In this document: positions 1 through 6,867 of the stretch, one piece after another
How the letters are laid out: the number at the start of each line of letters is the position of its first letter
Position numbering within the stretch: the stretch's first letter is position 1
Source: CAKZQX01 sp034435975
GTDB lineage: Bacteria > Chloroflexota > Chloroflexia > Chloroflexales > Chloroflexaceae
Length of the DNA: 64,000 nt
Reading direction: 5' to 3'
Assembly: GCA_034435975.1 (NCBI GenBank)
Contig: DAOTWD010000120.1
Location: 1 to 64,000 of the forward strand
Translations under genes and position numbers: made by a program
The notes under the pieces: generated by a model
The model's input: only the letters and a program-made list of their open reading frames with translations
Told to the model about the DNA's origin: nothing
Databases searched by the model: none

Positions 1-171
1 CAGCCGGATGATACCCCTGAACTATGGGCAGCATTCGTGCATAAGCTCCGGCAGGCTACATTGCAATACGATGCAGCCACCGCTTTACCGCTGCCATTGC
101 ATCTGGCACGAGGTGTACAGGAATATGTATTGCTCACCGATGAGTGGTCAGATGATGATGAGGATGTTTGA
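1..171 (+). CDS. C-terminal end of an unidentified protein (cut by window edge)
   Basis: Frame 1 is open from the first base to a TGA at 169-171 and gives the last 56 residues of a protein that starts outside the window. The piece has helix-like Leu/Ala spacing and a very acidic tail (three Asp, Glu, Asp, Val at the end). An intrinsic terminator follows about 140 bases later, which fits a real gene end. Nothing in the fragment identifies a family, so no function is assigned. Confidence 0.55.
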   Translation, partial: QPDDTPELWAAFVHKLRQATLQYDAATALPLPLHLARGVQEYVLLTDEWSDDDEDV

Positions 172-312
172 ATCATATGATCCAGTCTCAACTGAACTGC
201 CTGTTTCTCGATGAGTATTACGTCCCTGGGACAAATCCTGAGTACGGGAGCAGCGAAGGACGAACATAGCTGGTCAAACCACGCTCACACCTACAAGGTG
301 AGCAGCGAGTAC

Positions 313-355
313 AGCGGACAGGTATGCTCATAATGAAATACCTATCCGCTTTTTT
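313..355 (+). terminator. Intrinsic terminator after the partial gene
   Basis: A 13-bp stem (313-325 with 338-350, one mismatch) with a 12-base loop runs straight into a run of six T (350-355). This is the textbook form of a rho-independent terminator on the plus strand. Confidence 0.8.
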
Positions 356-415
356 GTGTCTGGGCGCCGAAGCTCTATAGCAGAGAGCAGAACCATTGAG
401 CCACGTCGGTTGTTC

Positions 416-473
416 GGGTGGGTTCCGAACCCGCCCTTACCACTGTTGGGGCGGGTTTCAAACCTGCCCTTAC
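416..473. repeat. Two copies of a GGGCGGGTTT-type palindrome
   Basis: Two 21-base palindromes, 416-436 and 449-469, share the form GGGYGGGTTYNRAACCYGCCC and are each followed by TTAC. The two copies differ at a few positions that mostly keep pairing. They look like a short dispersed hairpin repeat rather than T-arms of tRNAs, because no cloverleaf can be built around them. Confidence 0.6.
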
Positions 474-890
474 TGGATACCGCTGGTTTATTCTGCATGA
501 GTGCTCTTCTCTCAAACCGTTCGTCCCCCGCCCCGAAAGATGGTTTTGGTGCCGAGCGTGACGGTGACAGCTTCATCAATCGGCTCAGGACGCACGCGAC
601 TCGACTTTTGACACACCAGACGACCCAAAACGCACGCCATACGGATGAATGAGAAGAAACCAGCAGTATCTTGTAAAGGTGGGAATGGGGGGAGAACGAC
701 CGCGTACCGCGTGTGGATGACAAGAATAAACATACACGCACGCCGGTCAACCGTGCGGCATGAGTATTGCGGATGGCAGCACAATCGATTATACGAACAG
801 AGAGTGCGTCTGGTGCCTCCTATAGAAACCAGTGTACGGCTCCGACAAAAAACGTCCATCTGCAACGTCATTCTGCCGAGGGTAATCATT

Positions 891-1835
891 TCAAGCGCGT
901 TTTTCGATCAAAGTATGTACCCCTCGAACCCCGTGGTGCTGATGATAATGATGTGGGTGCGGCTGACCATAGGTCGGGCGCAGGCCATGGCCATGCGTGT
1001 GCGTATTGACCTGAGCCTGATCCACACACAGGTCGCAGGTTTTCGGTGTGGCAGCCCCCAGCATCTCGTGGTAGCGCTCTGCCACGGTTTCGATCACACC
1101 CGGATGCTAGCCCAGGTGCCGGGCCACCAGGATCTCAACCGCTGGATGCTGCGTCTGTGCGACCTGTGCCTGGCGACCAATATCATTACAAGCAGCACCG
1201 GTGAACAGCACAAACGGGACAATGATCACCCGTCGGGCACCCAGCCGAACACAGCGGGTCACTCCCTGCACCACATCGGGCTGCGTGACAGACTGGAAAG
1301 CCGCCTCTACCCAGGCATATTGTTCTAGTTCCCACAGGTAGCGCGCCACCTTGCAGACGTTGGCGTTGGTGTCGGCAACACTGCTTTCACATCCGACCAG
1401 CAGCAGCGCGGTGGCGACGTCGGCGACGGTGGTGACACTGGTGGTATATGCGGCGTCAGCTCGTTCGGCCAGCGCATGCACGATGCGCGTGTGCAGACCT
1501 ATTGGCTGGATATAGTGAAAGACAATGAACGGCCACTGCTATCTGGCCCAGGCCAGGATGCCCGGCATATCGCGCTGGTAATGGCTGGCCGCATCCAGCA
1601 ACAGCGGCAGGAGCGCGATGTGCTGACAACTGGCCTGTACGCATGCCTCAAGGACAGTGGTCAACGTGGGCGTGGCATATTCCAGAAAGCCCACGTATAC
1701 CGGGACATCCAGGCATCTGTCCACTGCTGCCGCACATTCGCGGCACTCGGCATTGCCCGCCGGATCAGGGTTGTCAGGGCCTATCAGCACCAGCGCATCG
1801 ATTGCATTCGCCACTAAATCAGGTGTGGATGTCAT
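891..1835 (-). pseudogene. cbiX: Sirohydrochlorin cobaltochelatase CbiX, broken by two in-frame TAG codons
   Basis: One continuous minus-strand frame encodes a CbiX-type chelatase, which inserts cobalt into sirohydrochlorin in anaerobic B12 synthesis. Recognisable parts are GFLEYATPTL, a DMPG segment, the second-half LLVG...KVARYLWE block, GARRVIIVPFVLFTG, AERYHEMLG, a CDLC motif and a His-rich metal-binding tail. The frame is interrupted by TAG at codon 99 (1541-1539) and codon 243 (1109-1107), with homology continuing unbroken on both sides. The usual His-Gly-Ser near the N-terminus reads Pro-Asp-Asn, three single-base changes away. The ATG at 1835 overlaps the preceding stop as ATGA and has AAGGAG five bases upstream. 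It is the last gene of the riboswitch-controlled operon. Most likely a recently inactivated gene. Confidence 0.85.
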
Positions 1836-2713
1836 TGCCACTCCTTGAGCGTCGGATGCAACAGCCGCACCAGTTGCTCTATACCCTCCACCACCCGTGG
1901 AGCCGGGCGCGAACAGTAGCTGTTGGCATCAAGCGCATAGATGTGTCCAGTACGGGCAGCCGGAATGTCATACCAACCAGGCGGACGCGGCAACGCCGCC
2001 CACTCGCGCCGGGCCATCGCGGCCGAGTAGCCGCAAGGGATGAGCAGAATAATTTCAGGCTGGGCGGCAACAATCTGTTCCCAGGTGACACGGAACGAAC
2101 GCTGTCCAGGCTGACCTAGCACCTCGTGCCCGCCCGCCAGCGCGATCATTTCTGGCACCCAATGTCCTGCCGCAAAGGGCGGATCAAGCCACTCCAGCGC
2201 AAAAACCCGCGGCTGGGGATAGTTGGCAACCGCAGACCGTACCCGATCTAGCCGTCTTTGTAGCTGCGTGATCAACTGCGCGCCACGTTCTGGGTAGCCC
2301 ACTGCGTCGGCAATCGTGGCGACATCAGCGCAGATGCCATCCAGATTGGGCGGTGCCAGCGAGACGATGCGCGGCTGTCCGGGCAGGCGCGTGGACAGGG
2401 CACAGACGGCGCTATACGATACGGCACACACATCGCACAACTCCTGGGTGATCAGCAGATCGGGTTGCAACTGCGCGAGCGTCTGCTCTTCCAGCAGATA
2501 CAGACTCTCACCACGCTGGAGCCGGGCCGCAACAACCGCATCGACCTCGGCAGCCGGCAGGTTGTGCGGAATGGCCGAGCGCGTCAGGCGTGGCAGTTCA
2601 GCCACCACGTCAGGCGGATAGTCGCACTCATGCGAGACACCCACCAGCATATCGGCCAGACCTAGCGCACACACGATTTCGGTAGCCGATGGGAGTAGGG
2701 AAGCAATACGCAT
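1832..2713 (-). CDS. BtuF-like cobalamin-binding protein, cytoplasmic type
   Basis: A 293-residue protein of the helical-backbone periplasmic binding fold (BtuF/FhuD family) that would bind B12 or a corrinoid. The N-terminus MRIASLLPSATE and the following HECDYP segment are the family signature, and GGHEVLG appears later. There is no signal peptide or lipobox before the domain starts, unlike transport-linked BtuF, so a soluble intracellular role in handling corrinoid is possible. AGGAGG lies upstream of the start. It overlaps the downstream cbiX pseudogene by ATGA and sits in the B12-riboswitch operon, which supports a cobalamin-related job. No BtuCD permease or ATPase is in the window. Confidence 0.88.
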   Translation of the reverse strand: MRIASLLPSATEIVCALGLADMLVGVSHECDYPPDVVAELPRLTRSAIPHNLPAAEVDAVVAARLQRGESLYLLEEQTLAQLQPDLLITQELCDVCAVSYSAVCALSTRLPGQPRIVSLAPPNLDGICADVATIADAVGYPERGAQLITQLQRRLDRVRSAVANYPQPRVFALEWLDPPFAAGHWVPEMIALAGGHEVLGQPGQRSFRVTWEQIVAAQPEIILLIPCGYSAAMARREWAALPRPPGWYDIPAARTGHIYALDANSYCSRPAPRVVEGIEQLVRLLHPTLKEWQ

Positions 2714-2731
2714 TGTTCATTCCTCCTGTGA

Positions 2732-2995
2732 TCAAAATAATGGTCGCTGCGTGAGCAACTGGCGTTCGATTATGCGCGCTCGCGTCAGGCGCTCGATCTG
2801 CTGATAGTCGGCTATCAACTCTGGCGGCAAATCAGCAGCGTTCAAGCAGAGATGCACCTCAGCCAGAATACCAGCCGCTGCCTGTACAAAACACTGCTCA
2901 TCGCGCACACTGCTCAGTTGCTCATAGCGCCCGCGCAACTGATAGCAGGCCACTTTCAGCATGGCCTGCCAGTCGGTCTCATTCAGCATGCTCAT
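2732..2995 (-). CDS. Small unknown protein in the cobalamin operon
   Basis: An 87-residue soluble protein, rich in Leu, Ala, Arg and Gln and predicted to be mostly helical. I recognise no domain. Its ATG at 2995 has GGGAGG six bases upstream and lies inside the end of the ferredoxin gene (17-base overlap), a layout that suggests translational coupling. It is 18 bases upstream of the BtuF-like gene. Position behind the B12 riboswitch points to cobalamin metabolism, but this is inference from context only. Confidence 0.75.
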   Translation of the reverse strand: MSMLNETDWQAMLKVACYQLRGRYEQLSSVRDEQCFVQAAAGILAEVHLCLNAADLPPELIADYQQIERLTRARIIERQLLTQRPLF

Positions 2996-3338
2996 GGTTT
3001 ACCTCCCGTTCAGACGCATAAAAAACATGCGCCCACACTGGTCGTTCCTGCTGCAGATGCTCAACCACAATCCGTTGCAACAACGCCTCGTCTACATGGT
3101 GATACCAGATACCATCGGGGTAAACGACCAGCAATGGTCCACCACTGCATACACCCAGGCAGGGGGTGATACCACGTTTGACGCGGCGCGGGTTTTCGTA
3201 CCGTCCCAATTCACCCAGCAGGTGTGCTAGACGCGCATAGAGCGCACCAGTGCACCCTTCGGGATCACAATACTTCCCAGTGCAGAGCAACACATGGCGC
3301 GCATAGGGCGCCATGTCGGGTGGGGGATGGCTGGACAT
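2979..3338 (-). CDS. Thioredoxin-fold 2Fe-2S ferredoxin-like protein of a cobalamin operon
   Basis: A 119-residue protein with the cysteine pattern of thioredoxin-like 2Fe-2S ferredoxins: CTGKYCDPEGC near the N-terminus and CLGVC later, followed by GGPLLVVYPDGIWYHHV. Such proteins are often found with CbiX-type chelatases and may supply electrons or bind metal. I chose the ATG at 3338 because AGGAAGG lies seven bases upstream; the ATG at 3344 is too close to that site. A longer frame reaching to 3542 runs through the riboswitch terminator and is not coding. First gene of the B12-controlled operon. Confidence 0.88.
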   Translation of the reverse strand: MSSHPPPDMAPYARHVLLCTGKYCDPEGCTGALYARLAHLLGELGRYENPRRVKRGITPCLGVCSGGPLLVVYPDGIWYHHVDEALLQRIVVEHLQQERPVWAHVFYASEREVNHEHAE

Positions 3339-3382
3339 AGGCATTCCTTCCTGATAGTGGTTGGGATGCCAACAGGGGCAAC

Positions 3383-3411
3383 AAAAAACCCAACCACGAT
3401 GAGCGGTTGGG
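3383..3411 (-). terminator. Terminator of the cobalamin riboswitch
   Basis: On the minus strand CCCAACC pairs with GGTTGGG around a nine-base loop and is followed by six T. It lies between the riboswitch core and the first gene, so it is the likely expression platform: B12 binding would favour this hairpin and stop transcription of the operon. Confidence 0.88.
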
Positions 3412-3514
3412 AATAGTAAGCATTCCAGGCTGGTAATAGCCTGCAAGCACAGCCACCGCATCATAGACTGACACGGTATTCTGGCTCCCAATCCGCGAGA
3501 AGCCACAAAATTCA

Positions 3515-3648
3515 ACCAAGGTGGGCGACCTGGCTTGGACACACGTCCTTACAGTTGCGCGACAGCGCCGGACTCGCACCGGCTTCGCCTTTCAGCCCGA
3601 CCATCCGGGGTACGGGCACCTGAGTTGAGGTCTGGTATGGTGTAAGCA
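3515..3648 (-). promoter_or_regulatory. Cobalamin (B12) riboswitch
   Basis: The minus strand carries the conserved core in order: a GGTGCCCG element (about 3620-3613), GAAGCCGGTGCGAGTCCGGC, the invariant CTGTCGCGCAACTGTAA, and AGCCAGGTCGCCCACC. These are the hallmarks of the AdoCbl riboswitch. It lies 170-310 bases upstream of the ferredoxin/BtuF/cbiX operon, with a promoter just before it and a terminator just after it. Confidence 0.95.
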
Positions 3649-3675
3649 CATGGGCCACACGTTTGTCTGGTGCTG

Positions 3676-3704
3676 ATGATACCATAAAATGCGATCAGGA
3701 ACAA
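3676..3704 (-). promoter_or_regulatory. Promoter of the cobalamin operon
   Basis: TTGTTC, a 17-base spacer ending in TGG, then TATCAT. Transcription would start near 3670, just before the riboswitch. The TGG before the -10 box is an extended -10 feature shared with other promoters in this window. Confidence 0.65.
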
Positions 3705-4330
3705 GCCCGCCCACGCCCACCTGCTGCTGCCATACGTCCGCACGCACCGATGGGAATGCAGGTGCTATGCTCCCGCTCGCACATGCATGACAATAGCACT
3801 CCATACGATCATAACCAGTGCGTAACTGTCCACATTTGGGCGGAAGCGCTGTCGTCAACGTTCATGGTGTGCCTGGGAGCGCGGGCGTCCCGCCTGCTAT
3901 CGCGCACGTGCAGGCACGCGGCCCACGCTCCCAGGCGGGCATGTTCCCTTGAGGGTGAACAGGTACACCAGTGCTACTATTTGACGACTCGCGCTTCGCA
4001 GTGCTATACTGGAGATATACGAGCATTGTAGCTCGTGAGCCTGGCCAGTCTCGTGAAAAGATGGTCAAGTGCGAGTAGCTTCACGGTAGAAGCCCCGCTT
4101 TTCACTGTAGATAAAGCCATAGCAGAGATGAGGCTGTATTCAGGTTGAACCCTCCAGCTTGTTACGGTAATAGTGTTGGTAATGACTGCACAGCACCGAT
4201 GCTGTTGCAGTTTTTGTGATTCTATAGATTCTGACAGCAGGTATACTATACTCGATATTCACAGGTCTGGGCCTGTGCATCAAACACAATGTTAACAAGG
4301 ATTTACCTGCACTTCTGGATCCCTACTGTT
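3705..4330. other. Spacer between cobalamin operon promoter and rsfS
   Basis: Divergent intergenic region with no convincing gene. It holds the palindrome at 3871-3936 and, close to rsfS, a CACAGG/CCTGTG hairpin at 4260-4277 that would lie in the rsfS leader. A TATACT at 4241-4246 may be the rsfS -10 box, but I see no good -35. Confidence 0.5.
3871..3936. repeat. Palindromic repeat GCCTGGGAGCG...CGCTCCCAGGC
   Basis: The arms 3871-3881 and 3926-3936 are an exact 11-bp inverted repeat around a GC-rich middle that itself contains GCGGGCGTCCCGC. No gene overlaps it. It has the look of a dispersed intergenic hairpin element. Confidence 0.6.
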
Positions 4331-4344
4331 GAGGAGGTTGCACC

Positions 4345-4689
4345 ATCGAAACGACGACCCTTGCCCACCGGGTGGTGACACTGGCTGAAGATAAACAGGC
4401 GCACGAGATCGTGTTGCTTGATATTCATAAGTTCAGTACCATCGCAGATTATTTCATTATCTGCTCTGGAGACAACGAACGTCAACTGCGTTCCATCATC
4501 GAGTATATCGATGAAGTGGTACAGCGCGAATTTCAACTCAACCCACGTCTGGAAGGTGACGTTAGTTCTGGTTGGGTTGTGCTAGATTATGGCAATCTTG
4601 TTATTCACATTTTTAGCCGTGAACAACGAGACTATTATCGCCTTGAGCAACTCTGGAGCAAAGCCCCACCAGTTGTGGTTGTACAGTAA
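4345..4689 (+). CDS. rsfS: Ribosomal silencing factor RsfS, probable AUC start
   Basis: RsfS (YbeB/Iojap family) binds ribosomal protein uL14 and blocks subunit joining when nutrients run short. AEDKQAHEIVLLDI, ADYFIICSG, WVVLDYGNLVIHIF and RDYYRLEQLW are family hallmarks. The frame opens after a TGA at 4330-4332 and has no ATG or TTG start. A strong GAGGAGG at 4331-4337 is spaced seven bases from ATC at 4345, and residues from there (IETTTLAHRVVTLAEDK) resemble the usual first helix. The GTG codons at 4372 and 4375 have no ribosome site and would cut into that helix. I therefore favour ATC, a rare initiator used by a few translation genes. The alternative is start at 4372 or a sequencing error. 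Confidence 0.85.
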   Translation: METTTLAHRVVTLAEDKQAHEIVLLDIHKFSTIADYFIICSGDNERQLRSIIEYIDEVVQREFQLNPRLEGDVSSGWVVLDYGNLVIHIFSREQRDYYRLEQLWSKAPPVVVVQ

Positions 4690-4700
4690 AAGGTATTGCT

Positions 4701-4895
4701 ATGAATATAGATTCTCGTTCAACACACTATACCATGTTTAGCGTCGGTGTCATGCTTGGCAGTGTGTTGGGGTTAGTGCTGGGATTATTGCTTACGCTGT
4801 GGTTCCGCACAGACAGTATGCGTGCGATGCAGCGACGGATACATCGCTGGCTGAGTCATAATGAGCGTCCCAACCTCGATCTGTTTATGCAATAA
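4701..4895 (+). CDS. Small single-pass membrane protein
   Basis: A 64-residue protein with one long hydrophobic, Gly-rich segment at about residues 11-34 (VGVMLGSVLGLVLGLLLTLW) and a basic tail. The Gly-spaced helix resembles YtxH-like small membrane proteins, but the match is too short to name. It starts 11 bases after rsfS on the same strand, with a weak AAGGTATT before the ATG, so it is likely co-transcribed with rsfS. Confidence 0.65.
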   Translation: MNIDSRSTHYTMFSVGVMLGSVLGLVLGLLLTLWFRTDSMRAMQRRIHRWLSHNERPNLDLFMQ

Positions 4896-5004
4896 TCCAT
4901 GATGTCTATCTTAGGATGGACATAAGATGCGTGGTATCTTGATGCGAGTTGCTCTCATGTGACGATACACAAATGACATTATAAGCCTGTCCGTTGTCAC
5001 GCTG

Positions 5005-5220
5005 TCAGCTCAGACCATCAAGCAGACGTTCGATCGCTGCGAGATTAAACGGTTTCCACAGATATCCGGCCATAATGCCGTTGGGCTTTCATGCCATGCG
5101 CGAAAGCAGCCTCGTGAGAATAACCTGCCTGTATGCGGTTTCAGGACTGGAACGCAGTTTTCGTAAGAGCGCATAGCCATTCAGGATCGGCTCGGGCTGA
5201 TTGGCTCGTGCCAGAGTCAC
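5005..5220 (-). pseudogene. Remnant of a response-regulator receiver domain
   Basis: The minus strand reads ARANQPEPILNGYALLRKLR, then a helix, an in-frame TGA (about 5089-5087), then GIMAGYLWKPFNLAAIERLL and a stop. This is the second half of a CheY-like domain including the conserved Lys-Pro-Phe. The 5' half is missing and the segment with the phosphoacceptor Asp appears deleted between QP and EPILNGY. No ribosome site or full domain remains, so it is dead. Confidence 0.7.
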
Positions 5221-5251
5221 CCCCCCTATGGGATACTATGCTTGCAGAAAT

Positions 5252-5296
5252 GAAACATCCCCCGGGTTAGGAAGACACGGCGCGGCTTCACCCCTC
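5252..5296. repeat. Partial copy of repeat family B
   Basis: The string CATCCCCCGGGTTAGGAAG and following GACACGGCGCGGCTTCACCC match the left third of the 124-125 bp elements at 13541 and 39072. The rest is absent, so this is a truncated copy. The surrounding 4896-5521 spacer otherwise holds only the receiver remnant. Confidence 0.5.
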
Positions 5297-5521
5297 CGAG
5301 AGAAGAGTGAGAAGCGAAGAGTAAGGAGCGCGGGTTCGCTTTTGTCGCTCCTTCTCCCTCTCTTCTCACCAGGCCCGCGCACCCTGGCCAATACGTATAT
5401 GTCAAGAGCTATTCTAGTGGTCTGCCACATTATGCGGAGAATGGCGGAACGACGTTCATCGTTTCTGACACCATAGCAACGACGAACCCGGCATATGCGA
5501 GGCAATGCTTTCAGCACACGA

Positions 5522-6562
5522 TCAAGCCAGGATACGGCGAAAAATCCGCAGAATGCCCTGATCCCAGGCGACGCGATGGGTGACACCGCTGCTGCCTTCC
5601 ACCTCCTGCACATGCTCAAGATACCACTGATAGGAACGGATCAGCGCCTCGGCATTGCTATAGCGCGGCTGCCAACCCAGAGCACGCTCGATTTTCAGTG
5701 TGGAAACAAAGGAGTCCTTGTCGGCAGTGGCATATACCCAGGGATAGAGCGGTGAGAGATGTAGCTCGTTGAACAGCCACAGTGCCGCTTTGACCGGGCC
5801 AGCCGGGGTGGGCAACACACGGGCACCATTGCCCGCATAATCGCACAACGCCTGCAGGTCTTGCTTGACCGTGCCAAACCGTTGTGCACCCACATTAAAC
5901 GTATCGTTGGCCGCATCAGAGGGATGCGTCAATGCCAATAGCACCGCATCGGTCAGATCTTCAACTTCAAGCAACTGGTAGCGATTATTGCCCGAACCGA
6001 TAATAGGAATGCGGTTGCCATTGTGTACCCAGTCAAACAGGATCTGGAAGACACCCAGGCGCGCAGTCCCAATGAACGTCTTGGGGCGAATGATGGTAAC
6101 ATACTGTCCCATCGAGCGATAGCGTTCGCAGATCTCTTCGGCCTGAATCTTGCTGTGGCCATACGGGCCAACACCGATACGTGGATCGTCTTCCTCGATC
6201 GGGTGCTTCTCTGGCACACCATAGACAGCCGTGGAAGAAATGTAGACCACCCGGTCGATACGCCGCTGCCGTGCTGCTTCCATGACCATGCGTGTGCCCT
6301 CGACATTGACCGAGATGATTTCCTGGGGCTTCCAGAGCGGGAGTGCGGCAGCGGCATGCACCACCGCATCAACGTCATCGAGCAATCGATAGAGCAACCG
6401 CACATCACGCACATCGCCCATATGAAACGTTACGCCTGAAGGATACTCCTCACGGTAAAAGGGGGCAATATCCAGGAGCGCAACCTGGTGTCCCTGCGCG
6501 GCGAGCTTGTGCGCTTGATGTAAGCCGAAAAAGCCAGCGCCACCCGTAATCAGAATTCGCAT
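5522..6562 (-). CDS. NAD(P)-dependent SDR epimerase/dehydratase
   Basis: An extended short-chain dehydrogenase of 346 residues. It has the N-terminal Rossmann motif TGGAGFFG (residues 6-13), an SST active-site Ser/Thr segment (ISSTAVYG) and the catalytic pair in YGHSK. Sequence style fits nucleotide-sugar epimerases or dihydroflavonol-reductase-like enzymes, but the substrate cannot be told. It stands alone, transcribed in the same direction as the tricorn gene's neighbours, with about 300 bases to each side. Confidence 0.88.
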   Translation of the reverse strand: MRILITGGAGFFGLHQAHKLAAQGHQVALLDIAPFYREEYPSGVTFHMGDVRDVRLLYRLLDDVDAVVHAAAALPLWKPQEIISVNVEGTRMVMEAARQRRIDRVVYISSTAVYGVPEKHPIEEDDPRIGVGPYGHSKIQAEEICERYRSMGQYVTIIRPKTFIGTARLGVFQILFDWVHNGNRIPIIGSGNNRYQLLEVEDLTDAVLLALTHPSDAANDTFNVGAQRFGTVKQDLQALCDYAGNGARVLPTPAGPVKAALWLFNELHLSPLYPWVYATADKDSFVSTLKIERALGWQPRYSNAEALIRSYQWYLEHVQEVEGSSGVTHRVAWDQGILRIFRRILA

Positions 6563-6867
6563 AGCGGATCTTTACTCCATGCATGTTATAAACATCGGTT
6601 CGATTGCATCCAGCAGCGCAATCTGGCTCAATGCGCAGCGATTCCATTTCAAACCCGGTGATTGTACGCCCGGGCCCATTTTGTGTCAAATCACAGGGCA
6701 TATCTGTTCACGTGAGAAGCTGCCTGAAAAGCCAAGAGTGTACGGGGCAATGCCCCGCACACTCTGTCTGCAATGAACAGCAGCCGGGTTCCTGGAGGGT
6801 GTTCTCTGAACTGTCAATACGGCGGTAGCATAGCTGCCGCATACCATACCCCTTTGCAGACAGGCTC
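6563..6867. other. Spacer with a strong hairpin
   Basis: No gene. A nearly perfect hairpin at 6735-6765 (AGAGTGT-A-CGGGGC / GCCCCG-C-ACACTCT with an AAT loop) stands out. The end nearest the tricorn gene carries the smaller hairpin listed separately. Confidence 0.5.
6822..6840 (-). terminator. Possible terminator of the tricorn gene
   Basis: On the minus strand GCGG-C-AGC / GCT-A-CCGC forms a compact hairpin 28 bases after the tricorn stop codon. There is no clear T run, so the assignment is tentative. Confidence 0.35.

Larger units (their letters stand above)
172..890. other. Non-coding stretch with terminator and palindromic repeats
   Basis: No convincing gene lies here; open frames on both strands overlap one another, have arginine-rich composition and lack ribosome sites. 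It holds a small hairpin at about 279-299, the terminator at 313-355 and two GC-rich palindromes at 416-473. Around 695-712 the string GACCGCGTAC matches the right end of repeat family A found elsewhere in the window. Confidence 0.6.

Noticed and set aside
449..469. tRNA T-arm
   Set aside because: GGGTTTCAAACC looks like a T-arm, but no acceptor, D or anticodon arm can be placed around it and the same unit is repeated at 416.
328..750. 140-residue minus-strand frame
   Set aside because: It crosses the palindromic repeats, overlaps other equal-length frames on both strands and has no ribosome site or family resemblance.
891..1835. TAG read as pyrrolysine or by a suppressor
   Set aside because: CbiX needs no such residue, the HGS motif has also decayed, and TAG ends other genes in the window.
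3345..3542. Upstream extension of the ferredoxin-like gene
   Set aside because: The extra codons run through the riboswitch terminator, and AGGAAGG points to the ATG at 3338.
6700..6715. parS-like TGTTCACGTGAGAA
   Set aside because: Only about 10 of 16 positions match the consensus, no better than chance for a palindrome core CACGTG.
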